Below the pieces are notes generated by a model. It searched no databases and had not been told where the DNA came from. It saw only the letters and a list, made by a program, of their open reading frames with translations. Below are positions 37,286-51,956 of a stretch of DNA of 64,000 nucleotides, piece by piece. The DNA is from RPQJ01 sp963746325 (GTDB lineage: Bacteria; Pseudomonadota; Gammaproteobacteria; Steroidobacterales; Steroidobacteraceae): assembly GCA_963746325.1 (NCBI GenBank), contig CAVVBC010000036.1:1-64000 (forward strand), given 5' to 3'. The translations under genes were made by a program, and so were the position numbers. The stretch's first letter is position 1, and the number at the start of each line of letters is the position of its first letter.

Positions 37286-38154
37286 TTTCGCGACGCCGGT
37301 TCCTTGCTGCATTGACGGCAGGCTACGTGTTGCGCCCCGCGCCGGGCGCCGCGGCCACAGCCGACGTCCCACCGGGTGAAATGCTGCTTGCCACCTGGAA
37401 CCTGCGCTATGCGGGCGACGTGTCGCCCAATGCCTGGCCGCAGCGCCGGCCGCGGGTCCAGGCGTTGCTGAACCTCTACCGTCCCGATCTCATCGGCACC
37501 CAGGAAGGCCTGTACTCGCAAGTGAAGGACGTTGCCTCCGACCAGCCGGACTACGACTGGATCGGCACCGGCCGCGACGGCGGCAGCCGCGGCGAGTTCA
37601 TGGCGATCTTCTACCGTCGTGACCGCTTCGAGCCGCTGGAGTACGAGCACTTCTGGCTCAGCGACACGCCGGACGTGATCGCCTCGAGCACGTGGGGCAA
37701 CGGCGTGCGGCGCATGGTCACGTGGGCGAAGTTCAGGGACCGGGTCACGGCGCGAGAATTTTATTTCTGGAACACCCACCTCGATCACGAGGTGCAGCTG
37801 GCGCGGGAGAAGTCGGCGGAATTGATCCGCCAGCGCATCGGCCTGTTGCCGCCGGCTGCCGCGCTGTTCCTCGTCGGCGACTTCAACGCCGTGGCCAGGG
37901 ACAATCGCGCCTACGAGATCCTGACGCAGGGCGCCGGCCTCACGGATACCTGGTTCGCCGCGCGCGAACGCCGCAACGAGGACGCGAACTCCTTCACCGG
38001 CTTCGGTCCGCTGTTGCGCGAGGGCAAGCGTATCGACTGGATACTGGCGCGTGGCGCCGTGGAGGTGCGGGCGACGCAAGCCGTTACGTTCCAGCAGGAC
38101 GGGCGCTGGCCAAGCGATCACCTGCCCATCATGGCCTGGGTCCGGCAAGGCTGA
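37282..38154 (+). CDS. secreted endonuclease/exonuclease/phosphatase-family hydrolase
   Basis: A 290-residue metal-dependent phosphoesterase. N-terminal MISRRRFLAALTAGYVL is a Tat-type signal (RRRF with hydrophobic stretch). Catalytic motifs in order: ATWNLRYAG, IGTQEGLYSQ, NTHLDHE, VGDFNAV and the terminal SDHLPIMA. Exported members act on phospholipids, nucleic acids or sugar phosphates; the substrate cannot be told here. Overlaps the DUF2189 gene (ATGA). Confidence 0.88.
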   Translation: MISRRRFLAALTAGYVLRPAPGAAATADVPPGEMLLATWNLRYAGDVSPNAWPQRRPRVQALLNLYRPDLIGTQEGLYSQVKDVASDQPDYDWIGTGRDGGSRGEFMAIFYRRDRFEPLEYEHFWLSDTPDVIASSTWGNGVRRMVTWAKFRDRVTAREFYFWNTHLDHEVQLAREKSAELIRQRIGLLPPAAALFLVGDFNAVARDNRAYEILTQGAGLTDTWFAARERRNEDANSFTGFGPLLREGKRIDWILARGAVEVRATQAVTFQQDGRWPSDHLPIMAWVRQG

Positions 38155-38207
38155 ACCGATGCCGCCGTGCAGGGCGCACTGAAGTCGCCCCGCACGGCGC
38201 GTCGGTC

Positions 38208-38576
38208 TCACTCGTTCTGCTGCATTTCCGCAGCCGTCTCCTTGGCCTTGTCGCCGGCCGAGTCGAGCGCTGCCGCTGCCTTGTCCTCGGCGCGATCGGC
38301 GCCTTCGACGATTGCGTCGCCGGCCTGGTTCGCCGTATCGACCGCGGCATCGCCCGCTGCAGCAGCTGCCTCGCCGATCTGGTTTGCCGCCTCCGAGGCC
38401 TCGCGTCCGGCCTCGGCAGCAGACCGCGATGCAGCCTCGCCGGTCGTGTCAGGCGTCGCGTCCATCGTCGGGTCGCTGGTCGTCACGGCGTCCCTGTCCG
38501 CATCGCGCGCGCAACCTGCGGCCAACAGCGAGAACGCCACGGCTGCGGCCAGCATGTGCACTCTGGGATCTTTCAT
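38208..38576 (-). CDS. small alanine-rich lipoprotein
   Basis: A 122-residue predicted lipoprotein. Signal peptide with lipobox LLAAGC, then a hydrophilic, Ala/Asp/Glu-rich domain with heptad-like spacing (AAEAGREASEAANQIGEAAA, AIVEGADRAEDKAAAALD), probably a long helix. The pattern resembles YtxH/entericidin-like stress lipoproteins but no family can be named with confidence. The ATG at 38576 has AAGGAG upstream. Transcribed divergently from nothing obvious; ispG follows 130 bases away on the same strand upstream. Confidence 0.7.
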   Translation of the reverse strand: MKDPRVHMLAAAVAFSLLAAGCARDADRDAVTTSDPTMDATPDTTGEAASRSAAEAGREASEAANQIGEAAAAAGDAAVDTANQAGDAIVEGADRAEDKAAAALDSAGDKAKETAAEMQQNE

Positions 38577-38707
38577 GGGAACGACTCCTTGTTCCGTTGG
38601 GGGAAGCAATGATCCCGCAGCCTGCAGGAAATGTCGTTAGGACGCTCTGCAACGTCGCCGTTCAGCGACACAAGTTGAGTGTGCTGCGCAGCCTGCAGCG
38701 AGGGCGT

Positions 38708-39946
<1,239 letters not shown>

Positions 39947-39980
39947 GGTGCGCGATGCTCGCGAGACGGCTGCTGTGTCG

Positions 39981-41772
<1,792 letters not shown>

Positions 41773-41936
41773 GCAGGGACCTCTATATATAGAAGAGACC
41801 CACCCGCGCACGTCGGCGCAGCGGGGGGAGGGTCGTGATGTTCGGGTCCCGGCGAGGGATTGGCAACCTCCTTCGGTAAAGCGCGGTGGTCCGGGCGGGC
41901 ACGGTCAGGTAAAATCGACTTACCCATCGCAAGGTC

Positions 41937-42010
41937 TGTTCGAAGAGTGGCCGGAAGCGGCCCGCCGAAGGCGCAACCCGCCCGGAAACGCTCAGGCAAA
42001 CACACGGCAG
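41937..42010 (+). promoter_or_regulatory. glycine riboswitch, first aptamer
   Basis: The transcript leader of gcvT contains the first of two tandem glycine aptamers: GAAGAG start, the CCGAAGGCGCAACCCGCC segment, and CGGAAACGCTCAGGCAAA, which are the P1/P3 consensus blocks of the class. A TAAAAT box at ~41910 upstream is a candidate -10 element. Confidence 0.88.
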
Positions 42011-42021
42011 CACCTGATGGG

Positions 42022-42117
42022 CTCTGGAGAGCGGTCCGCCTCGTTGCGGGCCCACCGAAGGGGTGCGGCGTCGGTCCGTCGGGACCGGTTCCCGATCTCT
42101 CAGGTCAAAGGACAGAG
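42022..42117 (+). promoter_or_regulatory. glycine riboswitch, second aptamer
   Basis: The second aptamer starts CTCTGGAGAG and ends CTCTCAGGTCAAAGGACAGAG, closing the P1 stem with the consensus ACAGAG. CCACCGAAGGGG in the middle is the conserved core. The two aptamers are joined by a linker of about 11 bases. Glycine binding should control the terminator that follows directly and so the gcvT-gcvH-gcvPA-gcvPB operon. Confidence 0.92.
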
Positions 42118-42160
42118 GGGCGGCAGGTCGTTGTCACAGCGGCTTGCCGCCCTTTTTTTT
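42118..42160 (+). terminator. riboswitch expression-platform terminator
   Basis: GGGCGGCAGG (42118-42127) pairs with CTTGCCGCCC (42143-42152) over 10 bp with one G-T wobble, followed by eight T (42153-42160). Its 5' arm starts right at the end of the second aptamer's closing stem, so formation of the aptamer can compete with the terminator. Glycine binding probably prevents termination, as for other gcv leaders. Confidence 0.88.
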
Positions 42161-42209
42161 GGCTTACATCTGGGGTCGAATGGCCAGCGGGCCGGGACGG
42201 ACACACGCC

Positions 42210-43300
<1,091 letters not shown>

Positions 43301-43370
43301 CACGCCCGCGGCAGCGTCACGAATTCGTCCTGGTCTTCGCTTGAAAATTCATCTTACTGAGGATCCCGTC

Positions 43371-43766
43371 ATGAGCAACGTCCCCGCCGACCTGCGCTTC
43401 CAGAAGTCCCACGAGTGGGCGCGCCTGGAGGCCGACGGCACCATCACCATCGGCATTTCCGACCATGCCCAGCAGGCGCTCGGCGACCTCGTCTTCGTCG
43501 AGGCCCCGGAAGCCGGCCGCCGCGTGAACGCCGGCGAGGCCTGCGCCGTGGTCGAGTCGGTGAAGGCGGCGTCCGACGTGTACAGCCCGGTCAGCGGCGA
43601 AGTCGTCGCGGGCAACGTCGACCTCGGCGGCCAACCCGAACTGATCAACCAGGATCCCTACGGGGCGGGCTGGATCATGCGCGTGCGTCCTGACGACAAG
43701 GCGCAGTTCGCATCCATGCTCGACGCCACGGCGTACTCCGCCGCGCTCGCGGCCGAGACGCACTGA
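43371..43766 (+). CDS. gcvH: glycine cleavage system H protein
   Basis: A 131-residue lipoyl carrier shuttling the aminomethyl group between P, T and L proteins. The lipoylated lysine lies in VVESVKAASDVYSPVSGEVV, and the fold motifs KSHEWARLEADGTITIGI and LINQDPYGAGWIMRV are complete. GAGGAT precedes the ATG. It is the second gene of the gcv operon. Confidence 0.97.
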   Translation: MSNVPADLRFQKSHEWARLEADGTITIGISDHAQQALGDLVFVEAPEAGRRVNAGEACAVVESVKAASDVYSPVSGEVVAGNVDLGGQPELINQDPYGAGWIMRVRPDDKAQFASMLDATAYSAALAAETH

Positions 43767-43783
43767 TCCCTGCAGGAGGCGAC

Positions 43784-45160
43784 ATGCCTTTCATCCCGCA
43801 CACGACCAGCGACATCCGCGCGATGCTCGACGCGATCGGCGCGCCGGACATCGATGCACTGTTCGACGAGATCCCCGCGAACCTGCGTGCGCCCGGCCTG
43901 CCGGGCGTGCCGCCGGTGCTCAACGAGATGGAAGTGGGCCGGCTGATGGCCGACTTCGCGGCACGCGACGGCCGGCCGCTCAACTTCATCGGCGCCGGCG
44001 CGTACGAACATCACATCCCGTCCGCGGTGTGGTCGATCGTGACGCGGGGCGAGTTCTACAGTGCGTACACGCCCTACCAGGCCGAGGCGAGCCAGGGCAC
44101 GCTGCAGTTGCTGTACGAATACCAGACGATGATGGCGAGCCTGACCGGGCTCGACATCTCGAACGCGTCGCTCTACGACGGCGCCTCGGGCCTCGCCGAA
44201 GCCTGCCTGATGGCCGTGCGCGCCAATCGCAAGTCGAAGTCGCAGCGCATCCTGCTGCCGGTGGCGCTCAACCCGACCTATCGCGACGTTACGCAGGTGA
44301 TCGCGGGGAACCAGAGCCTCGCGTTCGAGCTGCTGCCTTACGACGCGAAGGGCGGGCAGACGCTGGTCTCGGCGCTCGACAAGTACAGCGGCCAGGACAT
44401 CACCGCCGTCGTGCTGCAGCAGCCCAATTTCTTCGGCACCCTCGAGGACGTGGACGCGGTCACCGACTGGGCGCATGCCAACAACGCCCTCATGATCGGC
44501 GTGGTGAATCCCACGTCGCTCGCCGTGCTCAAACCGCCCGGCCAGTGGGGCGCGCTCGGCGCGGACATCGCAGTGGGCGACGGCCAGCCGCTCGGGGTGC
44601 CGTTGTCCTCGGGTGGCCCGTACTTCGGCTTCATGGCGACACGCACCGAGCACGTGCGCCAGATGCCCGGCCGCATCATCGGCCGCACGCTCGACCTCGA
44701 GGGCAAGCCGGGCTTCTCGCTGACGCTGCAGGCGCGCGAGCAGCACATCCGCCGCAGCAAGGCGACCTCCAACATCTGCACCAACCAGGGCCTGCTGGTC
44801 ACGGCCGCGACCATCTACATGTCGCTGCTCGGTCCGCAGGGCCTCGCGCAGGTGGCACGCACGTCGATGCAGCGCACGCGGCAGCTGGTCGATGCACTTA
44901 CGCGCGTCCCGGGCGTGCGGCTCGCGTTCGACGCGCCGCGCTTCCACGAAGCCGTGCTGCTGCTCGACCGTCCGGTGTCCCCGGTGCTCGAGGCGCTGGC
45001 GCGCCGCGGCGTGATCGGCGGCGTCGACATCTCGGCGCGTTACCCGTCACTGGGCCATGCGCTGCTGGTCTGCGCCACCGAGACCCGCACGCCGGCGGAC
45101 ATCGAAACGTACGCCCGGGCGCTGGGCGAAACCCTGCGCAACGCCGCGGCCGCGGCCTGA
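43784..45160 (+). CDS. gcvPA: glycine dehydrogenase (decarboxylating) subunit 1
   Basis: A 458-residue alpha subunit of the split P-protein. MPFIPHTTSDIRAMLDAIG, PAYTPYQAE-type motif YSAYTPYQAEASQGTLQ, and NASLYDGASGLAEA are family signatures. The PLP-binding half is on subunit 2. The two-gene P-protein is common in Xanthomonadales, Pseudomonas relatives and Gram-positives, whereas E. coli has one fused gcvP. Good GGAGG ribosome site 8 bases upstream. Confidence 0.96.
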   Translation: MPFIPHTTSDIRAMLDAIGAPDIDALFDEIPANLRAPGLPGVPPVLNEMEVGRLMADFAARDGRPLNFIGAGAYEHHIPSAVWSIVTRGEFYSAYTPYQAEASQGTLQLLYEYQTMMASLTGLDISNASLYDGASGLAEACLMAVRANRKSKSQRILLPVALNPTYRDVTQVIAGNQSLAFELLPYDAKGGQTLVSALDKYSGQDITAVVLQQPNFFGTLEDVDAVTDWAHANNALMIGVVNPTSLAVLKPPGQWGALGADIAVGDGQPLGVPLSSGGPYFGFMATRTEHVRQMPGRIIGRTLDLEGKPGFSLTLQAREQHIRRSKATSNICTNQGLLVTAATIYMSLLGPQGLAQVARTSMQRTRQLVDALTRVPGVRLAFDAPRFHEAVLLLDRPVSPVLEALARRGVIGGVDISARYPSLGHALLVCATETRTPADIETYARALGETLRNAAAAA

Positions 45161-45170
45161 GGACACGACC

Positions 45171-46625
45171 ATGCATGAAAAGCTGATTTTCGAACACTCC
45201 GCGCCAGGTCGCAGCGCGGATGCGCAGTACCCGCACGCGGCGGTCGACGTCGACATCCCCGCCGCCCTGCGGCGCGAGGCCGCGCCCCTGCTGCCTGAGG
45301 TGTCGGAGCTGCAGGCGGTGCGCCATTTCACGCGCCTGTCGCAGCTCAATTTCTCCATCGACACGCATTTCTATCCGCTCGGGTCGTGCACGATGAAGTA
45401 CAACCCCAAGGCGTGCAACCAGTACGCGATGCTGCCGGAACTGCTCAATCGCCATCCGCTGGCGCCCGAGTCGACGGGGCAGGGCGTGCTGCAGATCCTG
45501 TTCGAGCTGCAGCTGATGCTGCAGGAAGTGACCGGCATGCGCGGCGTCTCGCTCACGCCGATGGCGGGCGCCCAGGGCGAGTTCGCGGGCGTCGCGATGA
45601 TTCGTGCGTACCACAAGGCCCGCAAGGACCTGGCTCGCGTCGAGATCATCGTGCCGGACGCGGCGCACGGCACCAATCCAGCCACCGCGACGATGTGCGG
45701 CTGCACCGTGCGCGAGATCCCGACGCTGTCCAACGGCGACATCGACCTCGAGTCGCTCAAGTCCGTGGTGGGTCCGCAGACCGCGGGCATCATGCTCACC
45801 AACCCGTCGACCATCGGCGTGTTCGAGCGACGCATCCAGGAAGTGCGCCAGATCGTGCACGACGCGGGCGGCCTGCTGTACTACGACGGCGCCAACTTGA
45901 ACGCGATCCTCGGCAAGGTGCGTCCGGGCGACATGGGATTCGACGTCATCCACATGAACCTGCACAAGACGTTCTCGACGCCGCACGGCGGCGGCGGTCC
46001 CGGCTCGGGCGCCGTGGGCGTGAGCGAGCGGCTGCTGCCGTTCCTGCCGATTCCCATCGTGGGCAGGGACGGCGATCGTTACCGCTGGCTCGACGAGAAG
46101 GATGTGCCGCAGACCATCGGCCGGCTGTCGAATTTCATGGGCAACACCGGCGTGCTGCTGCGGGCGTACATCTACATGCGGATGCTCGGCCGGGACGGCA
46201 TGCCGCGCGTGGCGGAGTTCGCCACGCTCAATTCCAACTACCTGGCGGCGCGGCTGCGCGCGGCGGGCTTCGAGCTGGCCTATCCCGAGCGCCGCGCCAG
46301 CCACGAGTTCATCGTCACGCTGCGACGCGAAGCGCGCGAGTGGGGCACGAACGCGATGGATTTTGCCAAGCGCCTGCTGGACTACGGCTTCCACGCGCCC
46401 ACGACCTACTTCCCGCTGCTGGTGCCCGAGTGCCTGCTGATCGAGCCGACCGAGACCGAATCGAAGGAAGAGCTCGACGCTTTCGTCGACGCGATGATTG
46501 CGATCCGGCGCGAGGCCGAGACCGAGCCTGATAAGCTCAAGGGCGCGCCGTGGACCTTGCCGGTGCGTCGCCTCGACGATGTCCGCGCGGCGAAACAGCT
46601 CGACCTCACCTGGAAAGCTGCATGA
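45171..46625 (+). CDS. gcvPB: glycine dehydrogenase (decarboxylating) subunit 2
   Basis: A 484-residue beta subunit with the PLP site: DVIHMNLHKTFSTPHGGGGPG, whose lysine forms the Schiff base. HFYPLGSCTMKYNPKACNQY and PDAAHGTNPATATMCG are typical. It decarboxylates glycine and passes the aminomethyl group to GcvH. Ten bases after gcvPA; its stop overlaps the ATG of dgkA by four bases, so diacylglycerol kinase is part of the same transcript. Confidence 0.96.
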   Translation: MHEKLIFEHSAPGRSADAQYPHAAVDVDIPAALRREAAPLLPEVSELQAVRHFTRLSQLNFSIDTHFYPLGSCTMKYNPKACNQYAMLPELLNRHPLAPESTGQGVLQILFELQLMLQEVTGMRGVSLTPMAGAQGEFAGVAMIRAYHKARKDLARVEIIVPDAAHGTNPATATMCGCTVREIPTLSNGDIDLESLKSVVGPQTAGIMLTNPSTIGVFERRIQEVRQIVHDAGGLLYYDGANLNAILGKVRPGDMGFDVIHMNLHKTFSTPHGGGGPGSGAVGVSERLLPFLPIPIVGRDGDRYRWLDEKDVPQTIGRLSNFMGNTGVLLRAYIYMRMLGRDGMPRVAEFATLNSNYLAARLRAAGFELAYPERRASHEFIVTLRREAREWGTNAMDFAKRLLDYGFHAPTTYFPLLVPECLLIEPTETESKEELDAFVDAMIAIRREAETEPDKLKGAPWTLPVRRLDDVRAAKQLDLTWKAA

Positions 46626-47009
46626 CGGCGGATTTGCGGGGCGGGGCGCGCCCGACGGGCCTGCCCCGGCTCTGGCTGGCTACGCTCAACTCGCTGGCGC
46701 GGAATCAGGCTGTGCTACCAGAGCGAGGCCGCCTTCCGGCAGGAAGTCTGGCTGGCTTGCGTGCTGGTGCCGGCTGCGCTGTGGCTCGGGCAGACCGCCG
46801 TCGAGCGCGTCCTGCTGCTCGGCAGCATGCTGCTGCTGATCGTGATCGAATTGCTCAATACGGGCATCGAGATCGTGGTCGACCGGATCGGCCTCGAGCG
46901 GCACCCGCTGTCCGGTTTCGCCAAGGACGTGGGCTCGGCGGCCGTCCTGTTCGGCCTCCTTTTGCTATTCTCGACCTGGGCCCTGATCCTGTGGGATCGC
47001 TTCCTCTAA
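46622..47009 (+). CDS. dgkA: diacylglycerol kinase (one-base frameshift)
   Basis: Integral-membrane lipid kinase recycling diacylglycerol to phosphatidate. The repaired protein is 128 residues (E. coli 122). Family signature IELLNTGIEIVVDRIG and KDVGSAAVLFGLLLL are present, with three membrane helices. An extra base at 46699-46700 (alanine GCG/GCC) separates the first 26 residues from RLCYQSEAAFRQEVW. It overlaps gcvPB (ATGA). Confidence 0.88.
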
Positions 47010-47051
47010 GAACATGACCGACAGCGGGTAGCTCGGGTCGTGCCCTTATTC

Positions 47052-47074
47052 ACTAATCCCTAGTCCCTAATCCC
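47052..47074 (+). repeat. telomere-like heptamer repeat CCCTART
   Basis: ACTAATCCCTAGTCCCTAAT followed by CCC gives three imperfect copies of a TCCCTAR heptamer in the 72-base gap between dgkA and the PfkB kinase gene. Short (G/C)-run heptamers of this kind are scattered in intergenic DNA of several Xanthomonadales-like genomes. The function is unknown; here it is just upstream of the kinase start. Confidence 0.5.
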
Positions 47075-47081
47075 TTCCTCT

Positions 47082-48013
47082 ATGACAGCACTAGTCTGCG
47101 GCTCCCTCGCTTTCGATACGGTCATGGTGTTCCCGGGTCGCTTCCGCGACCACATCCTCGCCGACCGGATCCACATGCTGAACGTGTCGTTCCTCGTGCC
47201 GAGCATGCGGCGCAACTTCGGCGGCTGCGCGGGCAACATTGCCTACAACCTGCGCCTGCTCGGCGAGAAGGGCGCCCCGATGGGAACGGTCGGGCACGAT
47301 TTCGAGCCCTACAGGCGCTGGCTCAACGCGATCGGCGTCAGTCTCGACTACGTGCGCGAGCTCGACGACGCCTTCACCGCGCAGGCCTTCATCACCACCG
47401 ACCTCGACGACAACCAGATCACCGCGTTTCACCCCGGCGCGATGTCGCAGTCGCACCTGAACACGGTGCCGGTCACGCCGGGATCACGCTGGGCGTCGTG
47501 GCGCCCGACGGCCGCGACGGCATGCTGCAGCATGCAGCGCAGTTCGCGGCCGCCGGCATCCCGTGGCTGTTCGACCCGGGCCAGGGCCTGCCGATGTTCG
47601 ACGGCGCCGACCTGCGCGACCTGATCGACAAGGCAACCTGGGTGGCGGTCAACGACTACGAGGGGCAGATGCTGCAGGAGCGCACCGGCTGGGGGCCGGA
47701 CGAGATCGCGCGCAGGGTCCGCGCCTACATCGTGACCAAGGGCGCCGAGGGCAGCCTGATCCATGTCGCCGGCCACCGGCATGAGATCCCGACGGCAAAG
47801 CCCGAGGCGGTCACCGACCCGACCGGGTGTGGCGACGCCTACCGGGCCGGCCTGATTTACGGCCTCATGAATGAACTCGACTGGGACACCACGGGTCGAG
47901 TCGCGTCACTGATGGGCTCGATCAAGATCGCGCACTCCGGCACGCAGAACCACCGTTTCGACATGAACGAATTCAAGCAGCGCTTCCGCGCGGCCTTCGG
48001 CCGCGAACTGTGA
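47082..48013 (+). CDS. PfkB-family sugar/nucleoside kinase (one-base deletion)
   Basis: The repaired protein is 310 residues. N-terminal signature FGGCAGNIAYNLRLLGEKG, and C-terminal signature DPTGCGDAYRAGLIYG containing the catalytic aspartate. WVAVNDYEGQML and AYIVTKGAEGSLI are ATP-site strands. N-terminal CGSLAFDTVMVFPGRF suggests the adenosine-kinase-like branch, but substrate is unproven. A base is missing near 47475, between HLNTVP and GITLGVVAPDG. Confidence 0.88.
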
Positions 48014-48041
48014 GTCACCGGGTGGCGGCCGCGCTGGCCAG

Positions 48042-50869
48042 GTGCCAGGCGCGTGGGCACGGCGTGCGTGGCTCAGGCTGTTGCTGCTGCCGTGCCTCGG
48101 GCTGGGTCCTGCTGGCGGCGCCATGGCCGCGGAAAGCCCGGCCTGGGACCGCACGCTCGAGCGCATCGCGCCGTCCGTGGTCACCATCGAGATCGACCAG
48201 ACGCGCGCCTTCGACACCGAATGGAACCAGTCGAGCCAGGCCACCGGCTTCGTCGTCGACGCCGCGCGCGGCCTGATCCTGACCAACCGGCACGTCGTGA
48301 CGCCGGGGCCGGTGGTGGCCACGGCCGTGTTCCAGAACCGCGAAGAGGTCGAACTGCACGCCGTGTATCGCGATCCGGTGCACGATTTCGGCATCTATCC
48401 GCTACGACCCCGCGCGGCTGCGCTACGTGCAGCCCGACGGCGCTGCCGCTGTATCCGGAGGGCGCCCGCATCGGCACGCGAGATCCGCGTCGTCGGCAAC
48501 GACGCAGGCGAGCAGCTGTCGATCCTGGCCGGCACGCTCGCGCGCCTCGACCGCGCGGCGCCTGACGTACGGCGTCGGCAAGTACAACGACTTCAACACG
48601 TTCTACATCCAGGCCGCCTCGGGCACGTCGGGCGGCTCGTCCGGCTCGCCCGTCATCGACATCCAGGGGCGCGTCGTCGCGCTGAATGCCGGTGGCAGCA
48701 GCGGCGCGCAATCGAGCTTCTACCTGCCGCTCGGTCGCGTGCAGCGTGCGTTGCAGCTGATCCAGCGCGGCGAGCCCGTCACGCGCGGCACGCTGCAGAC
48801 CGTCTTCAGTTACACGCCGTACGACGAACTCGTGCGGCTCGGGTTGCAGCCAGCCACGCAGGAAGCGGCGCGCAAGGCGCGGCCGGACCTGACGGGCATG
48901 CTCGTCGTGGACGAAGTCCTGCCGGGCTCGCCGACCGCAGGCAAGCTGCAGCCGGGCGACATCCTCACGCACGTCAACGGCCAGCTGGTCACGACGTTCC
49001 AGCCGCTCGAGGAGATACTCGACGACTCGGTGGGCGGCGAGGTCGAAGATCGTGGTGGAGCGCGGCGGCGAGCGGGTCGCGCAGGCGCTGCCGGTCGGCG
49101 ACCTGCACGCCATCACGCCCGCGGAGTTCCTCGAGTTCGGCGATGCCGTCGTCCACACGTTGTCGTACCAGATGGCGCGCCACTTCAACGCGCCGGTGCG
49201 CGGCGTGTTCGTGGCCAATCCCGGCTACGTCCTGAATGCCGCGGGTGTGCCGCGCGGCGCCGTGATTTCCAGTGTCGGCGGCAAGCCGGTCGCGAACCTG
49301 GACGACTTCCGCACGATCCTCGCGGCGCTGTCGCACGGCGAGCGTACCGCGCTGCGCTACACGACGCTCGACGATCCCAAGGGATCGGAGACCCGCGTGA
49401 TGCGCATGGATCGCGCGTGGTTTCCGGCCCGGACCTGCCGGCGCGACGATCGCACCGGGCTGTGGCCCTGCACCGAGTTGCCGCCGGTGGCGACAGCCGC
49501 CAAGCCGGTGCCGGCGCGCACGAGTTTCGCCGTCGGCGCCGACAAGCGGGCCGACGAACTCGCCGCTTCGCTGGTGCTGGTGAGCTTCGACATGCCGTTC
49601 TCGGTGGCGGGCATCACCGAGCGCAACTACCACGGCACGGGCGTCATCGTCGACGCCGAGCGCGGGCTGGTCGTCGTCGATCGCAACACGGTCCCGGTCG
49701 CGCCGGGCGACGTGCGCATCACGATCGGCGGCTCGATCGAGGTGCCGGGCAAGGTCGAGTACATCCACCCGCTGCACAACCTGTCCATCGTGTCGTTCGA
49801 TCCGGCCGCGCTCGACGGCACGCCGGTGCGTGCGGTGCGGTTCGATCCGCGCGAGCTGGAGACAGGCGAACCGGTGACGGTGGTCGGCCTCGCGGGCGAT
49901 TCGCGGCTGCGGTCGCTCGCCACGTACGTCGCGACGGTCGACGACGTGAATTTCCCGCTGTCGCGCACGCTGCAGTTCCGCGACGCGAACCTCGAGGTCG
50001 TCTCGCTGGTGAACTCGCCGGGCGACTTCGACGGCGTGATCGTCGGCAAGGACGGCCGGGTGCGCGCGCTGTGGTCGAGCTTCGCCACCGAAGGTGCGCG
50101 CGACTCGGTGCAGGTCAATCGCGGCATGCCCGCGGCGCTGGTGCTGGAGACGCTGGCCGCGGCCCGCGGCGACAAGCCGTTGTACTCGCTCGAGGCGGAG
50201 TTCGAGGCGCTGCCGCTCGCCGCAGCACGCAAGCTGGGCCTGCCGGCCGAATGGGTGGCACGATTCGAGAAGCGCAATCCCGCGCACCGCCAGGTGCTCG
50301 CGGTGTCGCGGGTCGCAGCCGGCTCGGACGCGGCCCGGGCGCTGCGCGAAGGCGACCTGCTGCTGGCCGTCGACGGCGTCACGCTCAATCGCTTCCGCGA
50401 GGTGGAGGAGGCGACGCAGTTGCCGCAGGTCAAGCTCACGCTCCTGCGCGACGGCGTCGAGCAGGTCGTCGAGGTAGCCACGGCGGCGCTGCGCGGCGAA
50501 GACATCGACCGCATGCTGCTCTGGGCCGGCGCCGTGCTGCACGCGCCGCACCGGGCGATGACCATCCAGCGTTCGATCGCGCCGGAAGGCGTGTTCGTCG
50601 CCTACTTCGCCTACGGCTCGCCGGCGACGCGCTATGGGCTGTTCGCGGGGCGACGCATCGTCGAGGTCGACGGCCGGCCGGTGCCCGACCTCGACGCCTT
50701 CATCGCCGCGGTACGCGGTCGCGAAAACCGCTCGTCGGTGCGCCTGAAGACGGTGACCTGGAACGGCACGACCGGCGTCACGACGCTGAAGCTCGACCAG
50801 AACTACTGGCCAACCTATGACCTGCGTCGCACCCCGGATGCGGTCTGGGAGCGCAAGGCCATTCCTTGA
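48042..50869 (+). CDS. large trypsin-like serine protease with PDZ domains, Nma111-like (five one-base frameshifts)
   Basis: The repaired protein is 940 residues and exported (LRLLLLPCLGLGPAGGAMAAE). Triad: His in LTNRHVV, Asp in VHDFGI, Ser in GTSGGSSGSPV. Two PDZ domains follow (GLQPATQEAARKARPD..., GVPRGAVISSVGGKPVANLD), then a second, degenerate protease half (GTGVIVDAERGLVVVDRNTV, VNSPGDFDGVI with no catalytic Ser) and further PDZ domains. This duplicated layout is that of yeast Nma111 and its bacterial relatives. Extra bases at 48398-99, 48438-39, 48478-79, 48560-61 and 49044-45 all move the frame by +1. The GTG start at 48042 is a best guess. Confidence 0.85.
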
Positions 50870-50917
50870 GTCTGCGCCTGCGCGAGGCCGCGGGTTTGAC
50901 GCTATCATTCGCGTCCT

Positions 50918-51949
<1,032 letters not shown>

Positions 51950-51956
51950 ATCGCGC

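Noticed and set aside
48398..49045. Programmed +1 frameshifting as an explanation of the broken genes
   Set aside because: Up to five shifts in one gene, no shared slippery motif or stop codon at the sites, and the same doubling pattern in 15 or more unrelated genes. An assembly artefact is simpler.
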